Origin: Eutreptiella sp. 'Long Island Sound 2002'
Lineage: Eukaryota; Euglenozoa; Euglenophyceae; Eutreptiales; Eutreptiaceae
DNA length: 64,000 bases
Assembly: GCA_964036045.1 (NCBI GenBank)
Contig: OZ038385.1
Span: 620,001 to 684,000, forward strand
Direction of reading: 5' to 3'
Positions 11,601 to 22,900 of this stretch are shown here, one piece after another. Within the stretch, counting starts at the first letter, position 1. Every line of letters begins with the position of its first letter. Below the pieces are notes generated by a model. That model had not been told where the DNA came from. It saw only the letters and a list, made by a program, of their open reading frames with translations, and ran no database searches. The translations under genes were made by a program, and so were the position numbers.

Positions 11601-12978
11601 CTCGTGATCCTCCCGGGGGAGTCTCGCGGCGGAGTTTGGCCTCTGCCTCCTCCATTGCGGCGGCGGTGGCTGCGGCAGCCCGCACTTCGGCTTCCTCCCG
11701 AGCACGAGCCGCCTCGGCTTCCCGGGCCCGCTGCAGCCGCGCCTTCTGCGCTTCCAACGCCGCCAGCTCCGCCTCCGTCTTGGCCTTCTCCTCAGCGACC
11801 TTCCGTCGCGCGGCCTCGATGGCGTCCTTCTTGGCGGCGTCCGCCTGGGCCTCGGCCGTCGCTTCGGCGTGGGCCCTTTCCCCCGCCTCCTTCTTTGCCC
11901 TCTCTTGGGCAAGCGCCTCTTCCAGCGCCCTCACTTCGGCCTCCCTGCAGGCAATGGCCTCCTGCGTCAGGCGGGCTTCCTCGTCGGCTGCCGCCAACTC
12001 ACCGTTGACCTGGGCAGTCGCTGCCCCATGGGCGGCTACGGCCGTGAGTCCAGCCGCAATGGCCGCCACGGTCTGGGCGTGGATGGCCATGCCATGCGCC
12101 CACTCCGCAGCCTCTTCCTGGGCGATGCCGACGGCGCCCTCCACGGCAGCGCTGTGCTGCCTGGCCCGTTGCCGGGCAACCCGAAGGTTGCAGGGCACCC
12201 CACAGGCGCGCTCACAGGCGCGCGCCACGTCCCTGTCGGGAGCGACGCTGCTGCTGGAGCTGGCCTGGTCGGCCGGCATCCTCCCGTGGTGGGCCGACTC
12301 CACGTCGCTGCTGGGGCCTGCTGGGGCCTGCTGGGGCCTCAGGAGCAGCGGACGGGGCTTGGCCTTGGTCTGCCTGGCGACTTGGATGAAGTCGCCGAGG
12401 GTGGCATGGCCGGGGTGATGACCACCATTGGCCCGTTGGGGACTGGGGGCTGGGGTTCCGCCCTTGGCGCCTTGGGCGGCTTCGGCGGCCAGGGACTCCT
12501 GGTACTCCCGCCACTTCTGGTCTCGCTTCCTGTCCCCGGCGGACCGCCTCTCCTTCCCCGGAGACGCGCTGCTGCTGCCCTGCAGCCTGCGCTCGCTCCC
12601 CGGTTCCGGGAAGTTCTTCTCGATCATGTCCCACATGGAGACATTGATCGAGGCGCCCGACGGGTACACGTTGGGCTCCTCGTCCTCCTCAATCCCGTCG
12701 GGGCGCAGCCCTTCGCCGGGCCTGTCCGGCCGGGTCCACGTCCTCCAGCGCCTCTGCTGGAAGCGGAAGGCGAACCCTTCCGCCCGCAGCCAGTCCTCCA
12801 CGGCCTGCAGACGGTCGGGGGCGATGTCCGTGCGGAGCTCGAAGCTCCCGGGCATGCCGCCTTCGCACTGCGGGTGGCTGTGGCGGTAGTGCTGGTCCCA
12901 AACCAACCCACGCAGTAGGTGCGCTGCATGGGGGCGGGGCCGCGGCCACGTCCTACCCGCTTCTTGCCAGTTTACCAT
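8671..12978 (-). CDS. gag: Element A gag, unusually long, with one nonsense codon
   Basis: Structural protein that would form the virus-like particle. The start is taken at the ATG of MVNW (12978), the first residue shared with copy C, although the frame is open to 13020. Order of parts: a conserved N-terminal block; an Ala/Glu/Lys coiled coil (about 12080-11640); a Pro/Gly-rich collagen-like stretch (about 11200-11000); a second coiled coil (VQFLEREV to QQRLDALEARG); a capsid-like region (IKPPMYDGNPLNLDRFLEKL onward); and a zinc-knuckle-like CFVC...H..C motif near 9053-8990. It is about 1,430 codons, against some 300-500 in typical Ty3/gypsy gag. A TAG at 9888-9886 replaces a lysine codon (AAG) still present in copy C. 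The terminal TAG is at 8673-8671. Confidence 0.85.
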
Positions 12979-13400
12979 GGCAGCGGGGGCGTAGTTGGTC
13001 TTGCGGTCCTTGCTGTGCACTCATTCCATTCAACGAACTGGTGGTGGTTGTTGAGGGGGGTGCTGCAGCACTAGATTGGGAGTGCGGCTGGTGCTGGTCA
13101 GCCGGTGGTTGTGGAGGTGGTTGACGCGGCCTTGCTGGTCGGCCGATGGGACTCGCTGATGCAGGAGTCCTGGTCTGTGCACCTCTTTCACGGCCGCTGC
13201 GCGGTCAGGGCGATGCTCTGGACGGCGCTGCTGGCTCCGTGACGAACTCGGCGCTGTCGCTGGGTGGCGCTGCGAGCTGCTGCGCTGCGCTGCGAGCCGC
13301 TGCGCTGCGCTGCGAGCTGCGAGCTGCGCCGCGCTGCTCGGGGTTGGTGGCCCCGAGTGGCACGCGAGGGCTGGGTAACCCTGCGGCGGTGAAACGGTTT
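12979..13400 (-). other. Element A leader between 5' LTR and gag
   Basis: Non-coding GC-rich leader. The sequence immediately after the LTR on the minus strand is AAACCGTTTCACC, which does not begin with the TGG expected of a tRNA-primed binding site. It contains a run of GCAGC/GCAGCTC units (13257-13335) and a perfect 7-bp hairpin (13337-13343 pairing with 13351-13357). The hairpin is conserved in copy C. Confidence 0.6.
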
Positions 13401-16400
13401 TGAAGCGTTCCCGTGGGGGGCCGGCCACGGGACGCTGCGGTGACACGCACAGGTGAGCAGGCAGGCAAAGCACTACGCTCACAAGGGCATCAATACGCTC
13501 GTGTCATGTGACAAAGTGTTTCAGGATCCTTGCCACTCTGCAACAAGGGAACGAAAGTATGTACAGCAACACATCAGGATATGTACACATGGGGTTAAGA
13601 CTGGACTGGGGTATGGGCATCACAGGACAATAGACACTCAGTCCTAACTCGTATCCCAATCCCTGGTCCGACCCTCTCAGTGGCTGGTGGGGGCGGGGGC
13701 TCAAACACAACCCATGCCCTGCTCAGTCCGGACCCTGAAACCCTGCCAATAGCGGATGTGTCCCGCCGAGCCACAGGCGAGTTCCTGGCAACCAAGATAC
13801 TCCAAGGCCAACCAACAGTAGCCCCCTATGCTCCTATAACAACAGGTCCCAACCCTCCTCTGAGCGAGAGATATGGCCCCGCCATTATTCCTCAGGAGTT
13901 GGTAGCTGAAAATGGGCTGTTTCAACCCATACTGATATTAGCTTGAAAAACTCCACAATTGACCCCTCGTCCGGACCCGCCAGAGGCAGGGACGAGGCAA
14001 CTGACCCTATGCCCTTCGAGTACCAACTCCCTGGAGCCCTCACCCAACCTGGTTCCCTCTGGGGTCCCGGCATCAGGGCAACAGGGACGAGTCAAGGGGG
14101 GTCATGATGCCAAAATCACCAAAATTGGCGTCATTCCCACGCGTGGCTCGCCCGGCCAAGGTAAGGCCAATGGCTCACAGGGTAGGAGGCAAAACCTAGG
14201 ACTTATATCTGAGTGTGCAACCTGAAGTTGGGTCTGGGCTCCCTGTGGGCTCAGAGGAATGGGGCCGCCAATTGATCACACGGACGGGGGAAATTGGGGT
14301 CTCAAAATGGGGTCATTTTGGCTGCTCAAAATGAGCCAAAATTTGGGGTGCTCCCAATAGTATATCTCCGGGCCGGCTTGGAGATCGGATCTGCCATCCC
14401 ATACACGATCCACCGGGAGTCCAACTGAGACTTTCATGCACTTGGCCCCAAAAGATCTCCATGCCATTTGGCGTGGTGACGATCCCAATTGGGTCCACAA
14501 ATGTCAAAATGGCAAAATTGTCCACACTCACTTTGGGCTAGCACCTTAACGAAGGATGCTCCGCTTCGCCCACGTGGTGTGTGAACCATGGGGACCAATA
14601 TACGTAACCCCCATGTCATATATGGTCCATTGGTCCATGCGTCCGGCCTGCACGGGTGGGCTGAACATAGTGCACGGCGGGCAACAAAAGTGGAAATTTG
14701 CTCAAAATGGCCAAAAATGCGCACACCCATGGTTGAGGCAAATGAGGCACATGCCCGACTTGGACCGGAGTGTGCCATAGGATTGGTATCAAGTCATGTG
14801 TGTCCAACATATCTTTTGGGCGTCGCCCAACTCCTCTGGTTTTGGGAATGGCAGGGTCGCCAAGTGAGCCGATGATTTAGGATAGTCCCAAATCGCCAAC
14901 ATGGCGGCCACGATGTGCCAAGCCCAAGAAGATTTATTCACCGGGTCCAAGATATGTTGGGCACTGAAGTATGTACCCTCATATCATACTTGGGTCATGA
15001 TGTCAATTGAGCGCAACGTTGAGATACACGGCCGCCACTTGACATCATGACGGGCCAAAAACGGCAAAATTGGCACATAGACACACAAAAGTGCCTTGAA
15101 AGGCGCACAATTATATTATAATATCTTCGGCTTGGATCGTGCAATCAACTAATCCTTCTAAACAGAATGACTTGACACCAATGACCTTCGATTCCACGTA
15201 TGTGCTCCACTTGGGGCGCTTTGAAAGGTTACGAGCGCTACTTCCCAAGTGGGCACATGAACATATGGAAAATTGCAAAACACACACCTTGCTCCCAACG
15301 CATCGCTCCGGGATCGCCACACAAGCTTCCCTTCACGAAGGTTAGGCTTGCAATTGATCGTGGGGAGTATGGAGAAGGGGCTTGCACAATATGAGGTCCA
15401 TTGGCGGGCTTGGCTTGGAGCGATGGACCCGCCAAATGGGCACGCAACACAACACAAGGCACATACTCCACATTGCCCAAAAGGGTAGCTCCCCCCACGA
15501 TATGTCATGCCCCTCCAAGGGCATAACTTTGTGTCAATCGTTCATTGGAACTCAAGGAGAGTTCCTATGCAACACCAACACTCGCGCGCTACACTCGAAA
15601 GTTATCTTAACGCACGCAATATCATGGCCATAGAGTTACAACGCAAACTCTACCCTCTTGACCATGATCCATTACACTAGCGCGCACGTGTGGAGACGCA
15701 AGGCATATGATGCTTCCCAAATTACGTCAGGAGTATTGTGAATACATCCCACGTTTTCTTATTGTCATTCCTCGCAAGCAACACGAGATATGACCTTCAC
15801 AAGTGGCCTCACGAATCAACTTTGTTTTGCCCATATCTTTAAGACAAATGGAGGGCAGGATAAAAGGAAAGTTGATTCGTGCATAGGGAAGCACGTAGGT
15901 CCACTCGAAAGAAGTCAAATCAAGTGCGGGGATGTCGAAGTCGAAAATCCGATTTCGACATCCTGAAAAATTCGGATTAAGGTTGCGAGTGAGGAATGTG
16001 AAAATTGCGGATGCTTCAACGCAATTCCTGAAGACTTTAGAGCCTTCGTCACGGATAGCGTTTAAATTTCCATTATAAACAGTTAAACTGGCGGTTACGG
16101 TAAAGTCGCGATCCAACCGCCAGCAGTCAAAACAGTGAATATCAGAACGGAAGCGTAAAAATTGACGGAAACAATATGAAGATAAACCCTGTTGATTCCT
16201 GATATTCTGATATATAAATCTCCGCTGGCGGTGCATCGGTTGCCGATGCGGGGCTTTACGGCACGGAACACGCTCCCGCCGGGCTCGCACCGGGCGTCAA
16301 CGGGCGCCTTCCGTACATGGGGTTAGTGGACCGGAGACCGGTCTTCCCTTCCGTACCTGGGGTTATTGGACCGGAGACCGGTTGTATGCCAAACCCTAGC

Positions 16401-16424
16401 CATGGGGTTCTGGGTACCGCTTCA
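13401..16424 (-). repeat. 5' LTR of element A (3,024 bp)
   Basis: Complete LTR. On the minus strand it starts TGAAGCG at 16424 and ends CGCTTCA at 13401, a perfect 7-bp terminal inverted repeat. Start and end were fixed by comparison with the LTRs of copy C, which have a target duplication. The flanking bases at 16425-16428 are GGAT, the expected target duplication, whose partner is outside the window. A TATA-like run lies near 15108-15125 and a 13-bp inverted repeat at 14994-15051. A sense open frame (16290-15727) in the upstream half has counterparts in other LTRs here. Confidence 0.92.
14994..15051. promoter_or_regulatory. Inverted repeat with CRE-like half-sites in the LTR
   Basis: GTCATGATGTCAA (14994-15006) is perfectly complementary to TTGACATCATGAC (15039-15051), with a 32-base loop. 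The TGATGTCA core resembles bZIP (ATF/CRE-type) binding sites. The same structure is in the other A LTR at 810-867 and, slightly altered, in the C 5' LTR near 47810-47860. The C 3' LTR (near 62000-62045) has lost part of the right arm. Confidence 0.4.
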
Positions 16425-16847
16425 GGATGCGTAGCGCAGCCCAGACTCTTTTCGTCCTGACAGCTCCAAAGGTACGGAGAATAGCCCACTGCCAAAGTCG
16501 CAGTGCAAAGAATAGGATCGCTGTAGGGACAGCATTTTTACCTGGGGGTTTCTTCGTAGGAAGTCGGTGCCAATGACGATGTCAAAGGCGTCAGTGTCCA
16601 ACTCTCTGCAGTGTTGGGTCACGGTTTCGTCGCCCAGACATATAGTCACATCGACCCCCTCCAAAGAATGGATGGTACGCCCATCCCCTACTCTTATGGC
16701 CACGGTCTTAGTTTTCTTGAAAGTCTTTAGCAGGCGCCGGGCCACTATGGAAAGTGTTGCATCGGTATCAAGCACCGCTCGAAAAACCTGATCCCCAATT
16801 TTCACGAGGATCCAGAAAACCAAGTCCTCCTCTTCGGAGCCGCCCCC
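16425..16847 (-). CDS. pol: Element B protease, start of pol (truncated by insertion)
   Basis: Continues in frame from the gag TAG (16850-16848). It is a retropepsin-like domain: KIGDQVFRAVLDTDATLSIV contains the active-site loop, and IVIGTDFLRRNP is the typical second conserved motif. The active-site glycine is replaced (DTD instead of DTG), so this copy is probably inactive. The frame runs into the LTR of element A at 16424, where pol was interrupted. No RT or integrase of this element is in the window. Confidence 0.75.
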
Positions 16848-16850
16848 CTA
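16848..16850 (-). other. In-frame gag/pol TAG of element B
   Basis: Minus strand reads GAG GAG TAG GGG GGC GGC TCC, and the frame stays open into the protease. The G-rich context after the stop resembles the gammaretroviral readthrough site in composition. Element B is unrelated in gag to A, C and D, yet has the same gag-TAG-pol layout. Confidence 0.65.
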
Positions 16851-19058
16851 CTCCTCATCAGGGAACTTCACATCCAGCCCTGCAGCAATCAGGGACTTGG
16901 CCATCCAGGCCAAGCGCCTCTTCTTGGAATCATTCCCCTCAGGGGTAGCGTTATCCCCTTGGGGGCGCTTCTTGGGGTCACCTGCGGCAGGAGCGGGTGT
17001 AGCAGCAGGAGTGGGTGTAGCAACGGGCGCTGATGAGCGCCTCTGGGGGTTAGGGGGTCCATTTTTGCCACCCCCCTTGCCACCTCCTTTACCACCTTTA
17101 TCCCGATTCGGGGGATTTCTGGCGGGCGTTTGGGTCTTCTGCCGTTCCGCCTCTTGACGCTTGAGTTTGTCACTCTCGCGTTTCTTGATGTGGCATTCGT
17201 CCTCGTAGTGACGACGTTTGCCACAGTAACCTAAGGTGATGGTACACCTGAAATGGTGCTGATGGGTCACAGTTTTCCCATCCTTGGTATGCTGCTGACG
17301 TTTCATCTGCAGCATACAGCCACTGCGGAGATCGCAGTCAGAGGCATGACAAGGTCCCCCCTTGTCATTGACAGGTCTGCAGTAGAACAGGGGGGGTGTA
17401 CCTGCATCAGGTTTAACCTCATTCATGGCACGTAGGTTACCCCTCCCTTTACCACCTCCCTGGTTGGTGTTAGTGGGATTTTTATGTCCTTTCCCTTCGC
17501 CACGTTCGGGGGTAGGGGTACCACCTCGTCCCAAATGCTTCTTGAGGAATTTCTTCAATCGGGAGTCATTCTCTCTCTCAAGAGCTAGCTCAATCAAGAG
17601 ATCCACCAGTTCATCGTACGAGTGGGTCCTGCTCTTCCTCTCAGAGGTGGAGCGGCAATCATCCCACGTATGTTGGGGGATCTTACTCATGAGCCACAGG
17701 TGGGGCTCAGTGGCTCCGTAGGAGCCCACGTTCATCCTCGAAAACAAGTACTCCAAGTCGCACACATATTCAGAAATTCGCGCAGCGGATGGAAACTCAG
17801 GGAGCATAAATAGCGCCTCGATCTGTGTGCGTACGCTGAGGTCAGTCTCATAGACTGGGAATGTTTTCTCCAACCTCAGGAGTACCTCTGCCCAGGTAGA
17901 ACAGGTTTTCACAATCTTTTTCACCTGTTTTTGCAAAAAAATTTCTTTTTGCATGAGCATTTCAGCAGTGAACATTTGGTGGCCACATCCACATGGGATT
18001 GGCCAGTCAACAAAAGGAATTCTGCAAATTCTTCTGCCCATTCGGGCAGATTTTTGGGGTCGAACTCAGGCAGTTCCAGCTGGATGTTCGCCTGGGCAAT
18101 AGGTCTGCCCGTCTTCCCACCCCGCGGAGTTAGGCCTGAAGGCGACACGCCGGCAAGAGGTGCCAGGGCTGACAGCCCTCTTCTCTCAATCTCTGTGACA
18201 GGCACGTCCTGTAGATCAGCCATAGGCACTGTCCTGGCACGGGGGTGAAAGGGGCTGGGGCAGGTGACCTTAGGCAACAGCCTTGAGATCGTTGATCTCT
18301 TGAGATCTTTGGCCAGGGTACTCAGTCCTGGAGAGACAGAGGGCAACTCTGCCTTGGGTAAGGGTTCTGCAATACCCAGTTTAGCCTTAATGGCCTCAGA
18401 TAGGGCCGTCACATCTGGATCTTCTGATCCAGACAGGAGTTTGGCCAACAGCTCGGCCGTATGATCCAGGGCACCGTAGGTTGGCCTTGGATGATGTTGT
18501 TCTTCGACTAGAGTCGGGCCCACTTCGGGAGCCCTTGGGGTTGGACAACATGGTCTTGGAGACTCAGGTCTTGGTCGTCTTGGCAGGGATGCAGTCTCGG
18601 CTCTGTCGGACGGCGGGCCAGAGATGCGCGTAGGACCCTAGGTCTGTACGTGGTCTGGATCCATGTACTGCCAATGGCTCCTCTCCATCTTCTCCACGAA
18701 TGGATTTGTAGTACTCCTCATGGAGGATGTATTCATCCATTTTCTTCCTCAGTTCCTCATACTCCTCAGGGCCTTCAATCGCTGTTGAGGATGAAGCCGG
18801 GCAGTTGGATCTGGATACTGAGGCAGCTACACGTCTGTGGAGATGACTGAAGCTGTCTCCACCGTGGGCTGCTAAGGCCTCGGTGGTAAGGCCTTTATTT
18901 TCTTCCGCCCTTCTGCGTTCTGGATCTCCTTGGGACCCAGATGCGCCACTGAGATGTTGTGGTGCTCGGTAAGGGGGTTCACTGATGGGGTGGGCCATGC
19001 TGCCCATTTGCACTTGGACAGTTCTGATGGGCCAGGTCCTGACGCTTGGCGTGGACAT
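16848..19058 (-). pseudogene. gag: Element B gag, frameshifted
   Basis: Retrotransposon gag spread over three overlapping open frames: 19058-18564 (starts MSTPSVRTW), 18523-17921, and 18041-16848. The proline-rich frame upstream of 18523 overlaps the end of the first ORF, indicating one indel near 18560. A second frameshift lies near 17940-18000, close to a run of A. The middle region is capsid-like (ELPEFDPKNLPEWAEEF onward). The C-terminal third is basic, with a degenerate zinc knuckle (YCGKRRHYEDEC) that lacks the first cysteine of the CCHC pattern. It ends PDEE then TAG at 16850-16848, after which the same frame continues into the protease. Confidence 0.75.
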
Positions 19059-19856
19059 GATGAACTTGTTGTTGAGCTTTTTTGTGCTGCACTTCTTTTC
19101 AGGGTCGGTTCAAAAGGTCACAAGGGACTGTCTCTGCTACCGGAAAGATGTCCTTGATTTATGCCCTAGATATTTTGATGTATTCCTGCAGGTTTTGTAG
19201 TTGAAAACCCAAACCAAAGCAGCAAGTAGAGCAAGAACAGGATGTGGATCGAATCAATGATTGGTTTTGGAATCCAGTGTAACGCACAAGGGCTGCAGAT
19301 AGACAAAGCAGGTTTATACACAAAGATTCAATCACAAATGGATAATACAAAATATTTTATATGAAAATTGGTCTGACTCTTGCCTCAGAGATAGCATTAG
19401 GCACTTCATGTGCATTCTTTTGGGTGAAATGGTGCTGGTTAGGAATGTGGGGCATAGATGTCAGGACCACACAGAAAATGACTCGGACAAGCAACTGAAT
19501 TCAGAAACAGTTACAAAGTAGGACCACAATAAGTGGTAGAAACAATTGAGTATAGGGGTCTTGGGGTGGGAGACCACTAGGCTTAACCATCAAGGCCTAA
19601 AGCATGAAATGCCTATTTTATTTCGGTATATCCTCCATGAAGGAAGGTACCTCCGCTCAGTTGAGTGGTAGGGGTGAACTTCATGGGGGGCTAGGGTCAC
19701 AACCCTAGTTATTTTGAAAAAGTGTACTTCAGGCATCCAAAAACAGATAAAAACACTTAGGTTTGTCTTAGCAGCAACAAAAAGGGTTTTAAGGGGGGCT
19801 TAGCCTGGATCAAGCCCTCCAGGAAAGACATGGCAGTGACTTTCTCTTACTGGACA
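19059..19856 (-). repeat. Probable 5' LTR and leader of element B
   Basis: AT-richer non-coding sequence between the gag ATG and the edge with element D. On the minus strand the outer edge can be read as TGTCCAGTAAGAG starting at 19856. A sequence reading CGGTAGCAGAGACAG (19143-19129) resembles the initiator-Met type primer site TGGTA.CAGAG, which would put the LTR end near 19144. The second LTR is outside the window, so both edges are provisional. Confidence 0.4.
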
Positions 19857-19951
19857 TGTTGAGGACGTTGGAGGAACTCAAAGCCCAGCAACGTGGTGGA
19901 CAAAGTCTGAGCAGATCGCAGCAGGAGGAAGCTGCGGCAGGCCATGTCTAG
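19857..19951 (+). pseudogene. gag: Element D gag, C-terminal remnant
   Basis: Thirty-one codons of open frame (starting LRTLEELKAQQRGG) end at TAG 19949-19951 and are followed in the same frame by pol. Position and charged composition correspond to the gag tail of A and C. The upstream part was cut off by element B. Confidence 0.6.
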
Positions 19952-22900
19952 AGGAGCCCCCACGGGGGTGGGACCTCGGAGGTCTCTCCTCCGAAAATCA
20001 GTGGAATCCCAGAGAAAGCAAAGGCACATCGGGTGCCGAAGAAGGCTCCAGAAGAGCCAAAACCACTGAATTTTGCCACTCCCAACCCCTGGAGCGCCCT
20101 GCCAAGGGAAATTTATGTGGGCAAGGGACGTGGCAAGAAGGAAGGAGCGACCACGGAGAGCCCCGTGGACGGGCAGGACCAGCCCAAGATCTACACCATC
20201 CGTGACCATACCCTCGAAGTCCTGATGCACCCGGATGTGTTAGAGTTGCATGCCGTGAGAGTCGCCCATACACCGCCTGGCGATGAGCGGCAGTTGCACT
20301 TGAAGGTGCGTGTACGGTGCGGACAAGAGGGGTTGGTGGTGGATGTTTTGGTGGATACGGGTGCCCAGATGAGCCTGGTCCGGAGAGGGTTGTTCAAGGA
20401 GGAATCCCTGCAGCCCAGCCGTAGACCGGTACGCCTGAAGGTGGCCAATGGAGAGATTATGGGTGGTGGCACCCATGAGGCCACTATCAGTATGGAATTC
20501 TGGGAGCATGAGCGCTTGAACCGCCCTGATTTAGCGAAGAGAAGCACTCTATCCGGGAACTTCTATGTGGCCGACATTACAGATTGGGATATGATCATGG
20601 GGTATGACTTCATGGTGGCAAATGCCATTGGAGCCCTTCCTCATCGCGCAACGCTGGTCCGGGAGGATGATGAATGCCTCACATGGCTGTCCACGGATTA
20701 TGCATGCGGATCATCCCAATGGAATGCTGAGGAAGAGGATCGGATCGTCGGAGCGGTGCAAGCTGTGGGTGCCAAGTCCAGAGAAGACCGCGGGGTATGG
20801 TATGGCGCTGCAGGTGTATGCCAGGATGATCCAGACGCTGGGAGCCGAAGCGCCCGAGACGGACGTCTTCGCTTCCCGGGATGCCCCACTTTTGCGCAAG
20901 TGTAGGAGGCAATGGCATCGAGGAGACTCAGCCTGGCACAGGCATTGGGGTTTGAAGGAGTGGGGGCCCATGTATTGGCATGTCTCCCTGGAAAATACCA
21001 GACGTACGGTGGAGAAGATCGTCGCGGATAGGGCAAAGGGGATCCTGGTCATAACCGGCATAAAATCCACCCCATGTCCGCTGGAAGGTCTCAAGTCGAC
21101 GCTGGATTCCATCACCCTGAACGGGATGTCATTCGGGCCAGAGGAGGAGTTGTTCATCGACGCCAAGGGCTTATTAATACCCTCCCCGGGTCAAGCGTGG
21201 GGTACCAAGGCTTTCCTGTGTGGATGGGGCGCAAGCCCAGCCCACTGGTGATGAAGCATTCATCCGTAGGGTTGAGGCGGTGCCCATGCAGCTCATGTTT
21301 GAGCCCAAGGAGGGGACAGATCAGCCAGTTGATGGCATTGACATCCTGTCCCACTCCGAGATCGACGACGTCGTCAACTACATGCGGATGGGGATGCATG
21401 ATCGTGTGGCAGCCAAGAAGATGCGGGCCATGGTCACATCTCCGCATTGGTGGGATGACAAGATGTTGGTCACCGGCAAGTAAAAGAAGGATGAGTTCGT
21501 GGCGAGGGTCATGGATCACATTGCGGACCAATATGATGGTCCGGTTGGGTCGGACCCGCCGACGTGGGACTTCCCAAGAATGGGGGCCGATAGCGACAAG
21601 AACCAGGCCGATGCCGCAAATTTCCGAAGATTATCGGTGGGAAGCGCGCCCCACGACGATGAAGACGGCATATCGGACGAGGAGAAGTCAGACTCGGACG
21701 CAGAAGAGGCCTATACCGCAGTGCGGTCGGTTGTATCGATACCGAAGCAAGCGGCTGAAGAGGCCCAGGAGAACCCGAAGGTCGCCGAGCTGAAGGAGAG
21801 GCTGATCAATGCCTATCCGCGGCTATTCAGCGTTGTCGCCAACAAGAACCCTCCAGATCGTGGGGAGTTTGGCACAGCGAGGATCAAGCTGAAGCCGAAC
21901 CCGAAGATCTATCGTCATCGGGAGTACCAACTTCAAGGCGATCGGGCCGAGGCCATGGAGAAGTTGTTGGCCGAGTTTATTGAGCGGGGCTGGATCGAAC
22001 CCTCTGACAGTGAGTGGGCCAGCCCAGCCTTTATCGTGCCCAAGAAGGAGAAGGGCGGGTGGAGGTTGGTGGTGGATTACAGGGGTTTGAACGAGCAAAC
22101 CGAGCACGACTCGTACTCGCTTCCTCTGATCGATACCATCCTCCAAAAGCAACAGAAAAAGCGGATCTTTACGGTGTTAGACCTGAAACACGGCTATCAG
22201 CAGATGCCGCTACACCCGGACTCCAGGCCCTGCACAGCGATGTCGACGCCGCTGGGGCCCATGCAGTGGAAAGTGGTGCCTATGGGCGCCAGGAATGGCA
22301 ACGCCGCTTTCCAGCGCATGATGGAGGACCTACTCGGTCCTGTCCGGGACTGTGCCGATCCCTTTGTGGATGACATCATCATCAGGTCCGGCACGGAGAA
22401 CATGACTGAGGACGAGCTCATCGAAGCGCATGAGAAGGATCTGCGCCGAGTGCTCAGCGAGCTGGACAAGCACAACATGGTGTGCAAGCCGACCAAAGCC
22501 TCACTCTTCGTGAAGGAAGTCGAGTTCGCGGGTCACGTGGTTGGGCACGAGCAACGCCGTCCGATGCCTGGGAAGCTGGCGTCCCTGCACCACTGGGAGA
22601 AGCCCCAGACCATCAGCGAACTCCGATCCTTCATGGGGTTCTGCAACTACTATTCGGGCTATGTCCGGATGTATGCAGAACTGTCGGGGCCGCTGCACAA
22701 GATACTGCAGGTGGGCAAGTTGGATGGCCGGAAGGGGAGCAAGAAGAAGCTTGCCTGGACCCCTGAGGCCGAAGATGCGTTCAGCCGCCTGAAGGAGCGA
22801 CTCCTGGGGCAGCTGGGGCTGTTCCTGGTTGACCCGGACGAGGGATTCGTGCTACAAACGGACGCCTCCGACTATGCTGTAGATGCAGTCCTGGAGCAGG

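Larger units (their letters stand above)
1..16424 (-). mobile_element. Element A: giant Ty3/gypsy chromovirus, nearly complete
   Basis: LTR retrotransposon read on the minus strand. In transcription order it has a 5' LTR (16424-13401), a leader, gag (12978-8671), pol (8670-3711), a 1.46 kb 3' non-coding stretch, a polypurine tract (2252-2242) and a 3' LTR (2241 to beyond base 1). The chromodomain after the integrase places it among chromoviruses, which are established to use it for targeting chromatin. The right LTR ends exactly where homology with the left LTR stops (16424). Beyond that lies the protease of element B, so A inserted into B. Coding damage is light: one nonsense codon in gag and a 23-bp deficit in pol relative to copy C. 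Confidence 0.92.
16425..19856 (-). mobile_element. Element B: LTR retrotransposon fragment interrupted by element A
   Basis: Minus-strand element consisting of a probable 5' LTR/leader (19856-19059), a gag in broken frames (19058-16848) and the protease start of pol (16847-16425). The rest of pol is missing at the exact base where the element A LTR begins. The simplest reading is that A inserted into B and the remainder lies left of the window. Its gag is not related to that of A, C and D. Its right edge abuts gag of element D, suggesting B itself inserted in D. Confidence 0.75.

Noticed and set aside
11869-12918. Long plus-strand frames antisense to the A gag (and the matching ones in C)
   Set aside because: GC-rich coding sequence gives long antisense frames. 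Only the minus-strand frame carries gag features shared with C.
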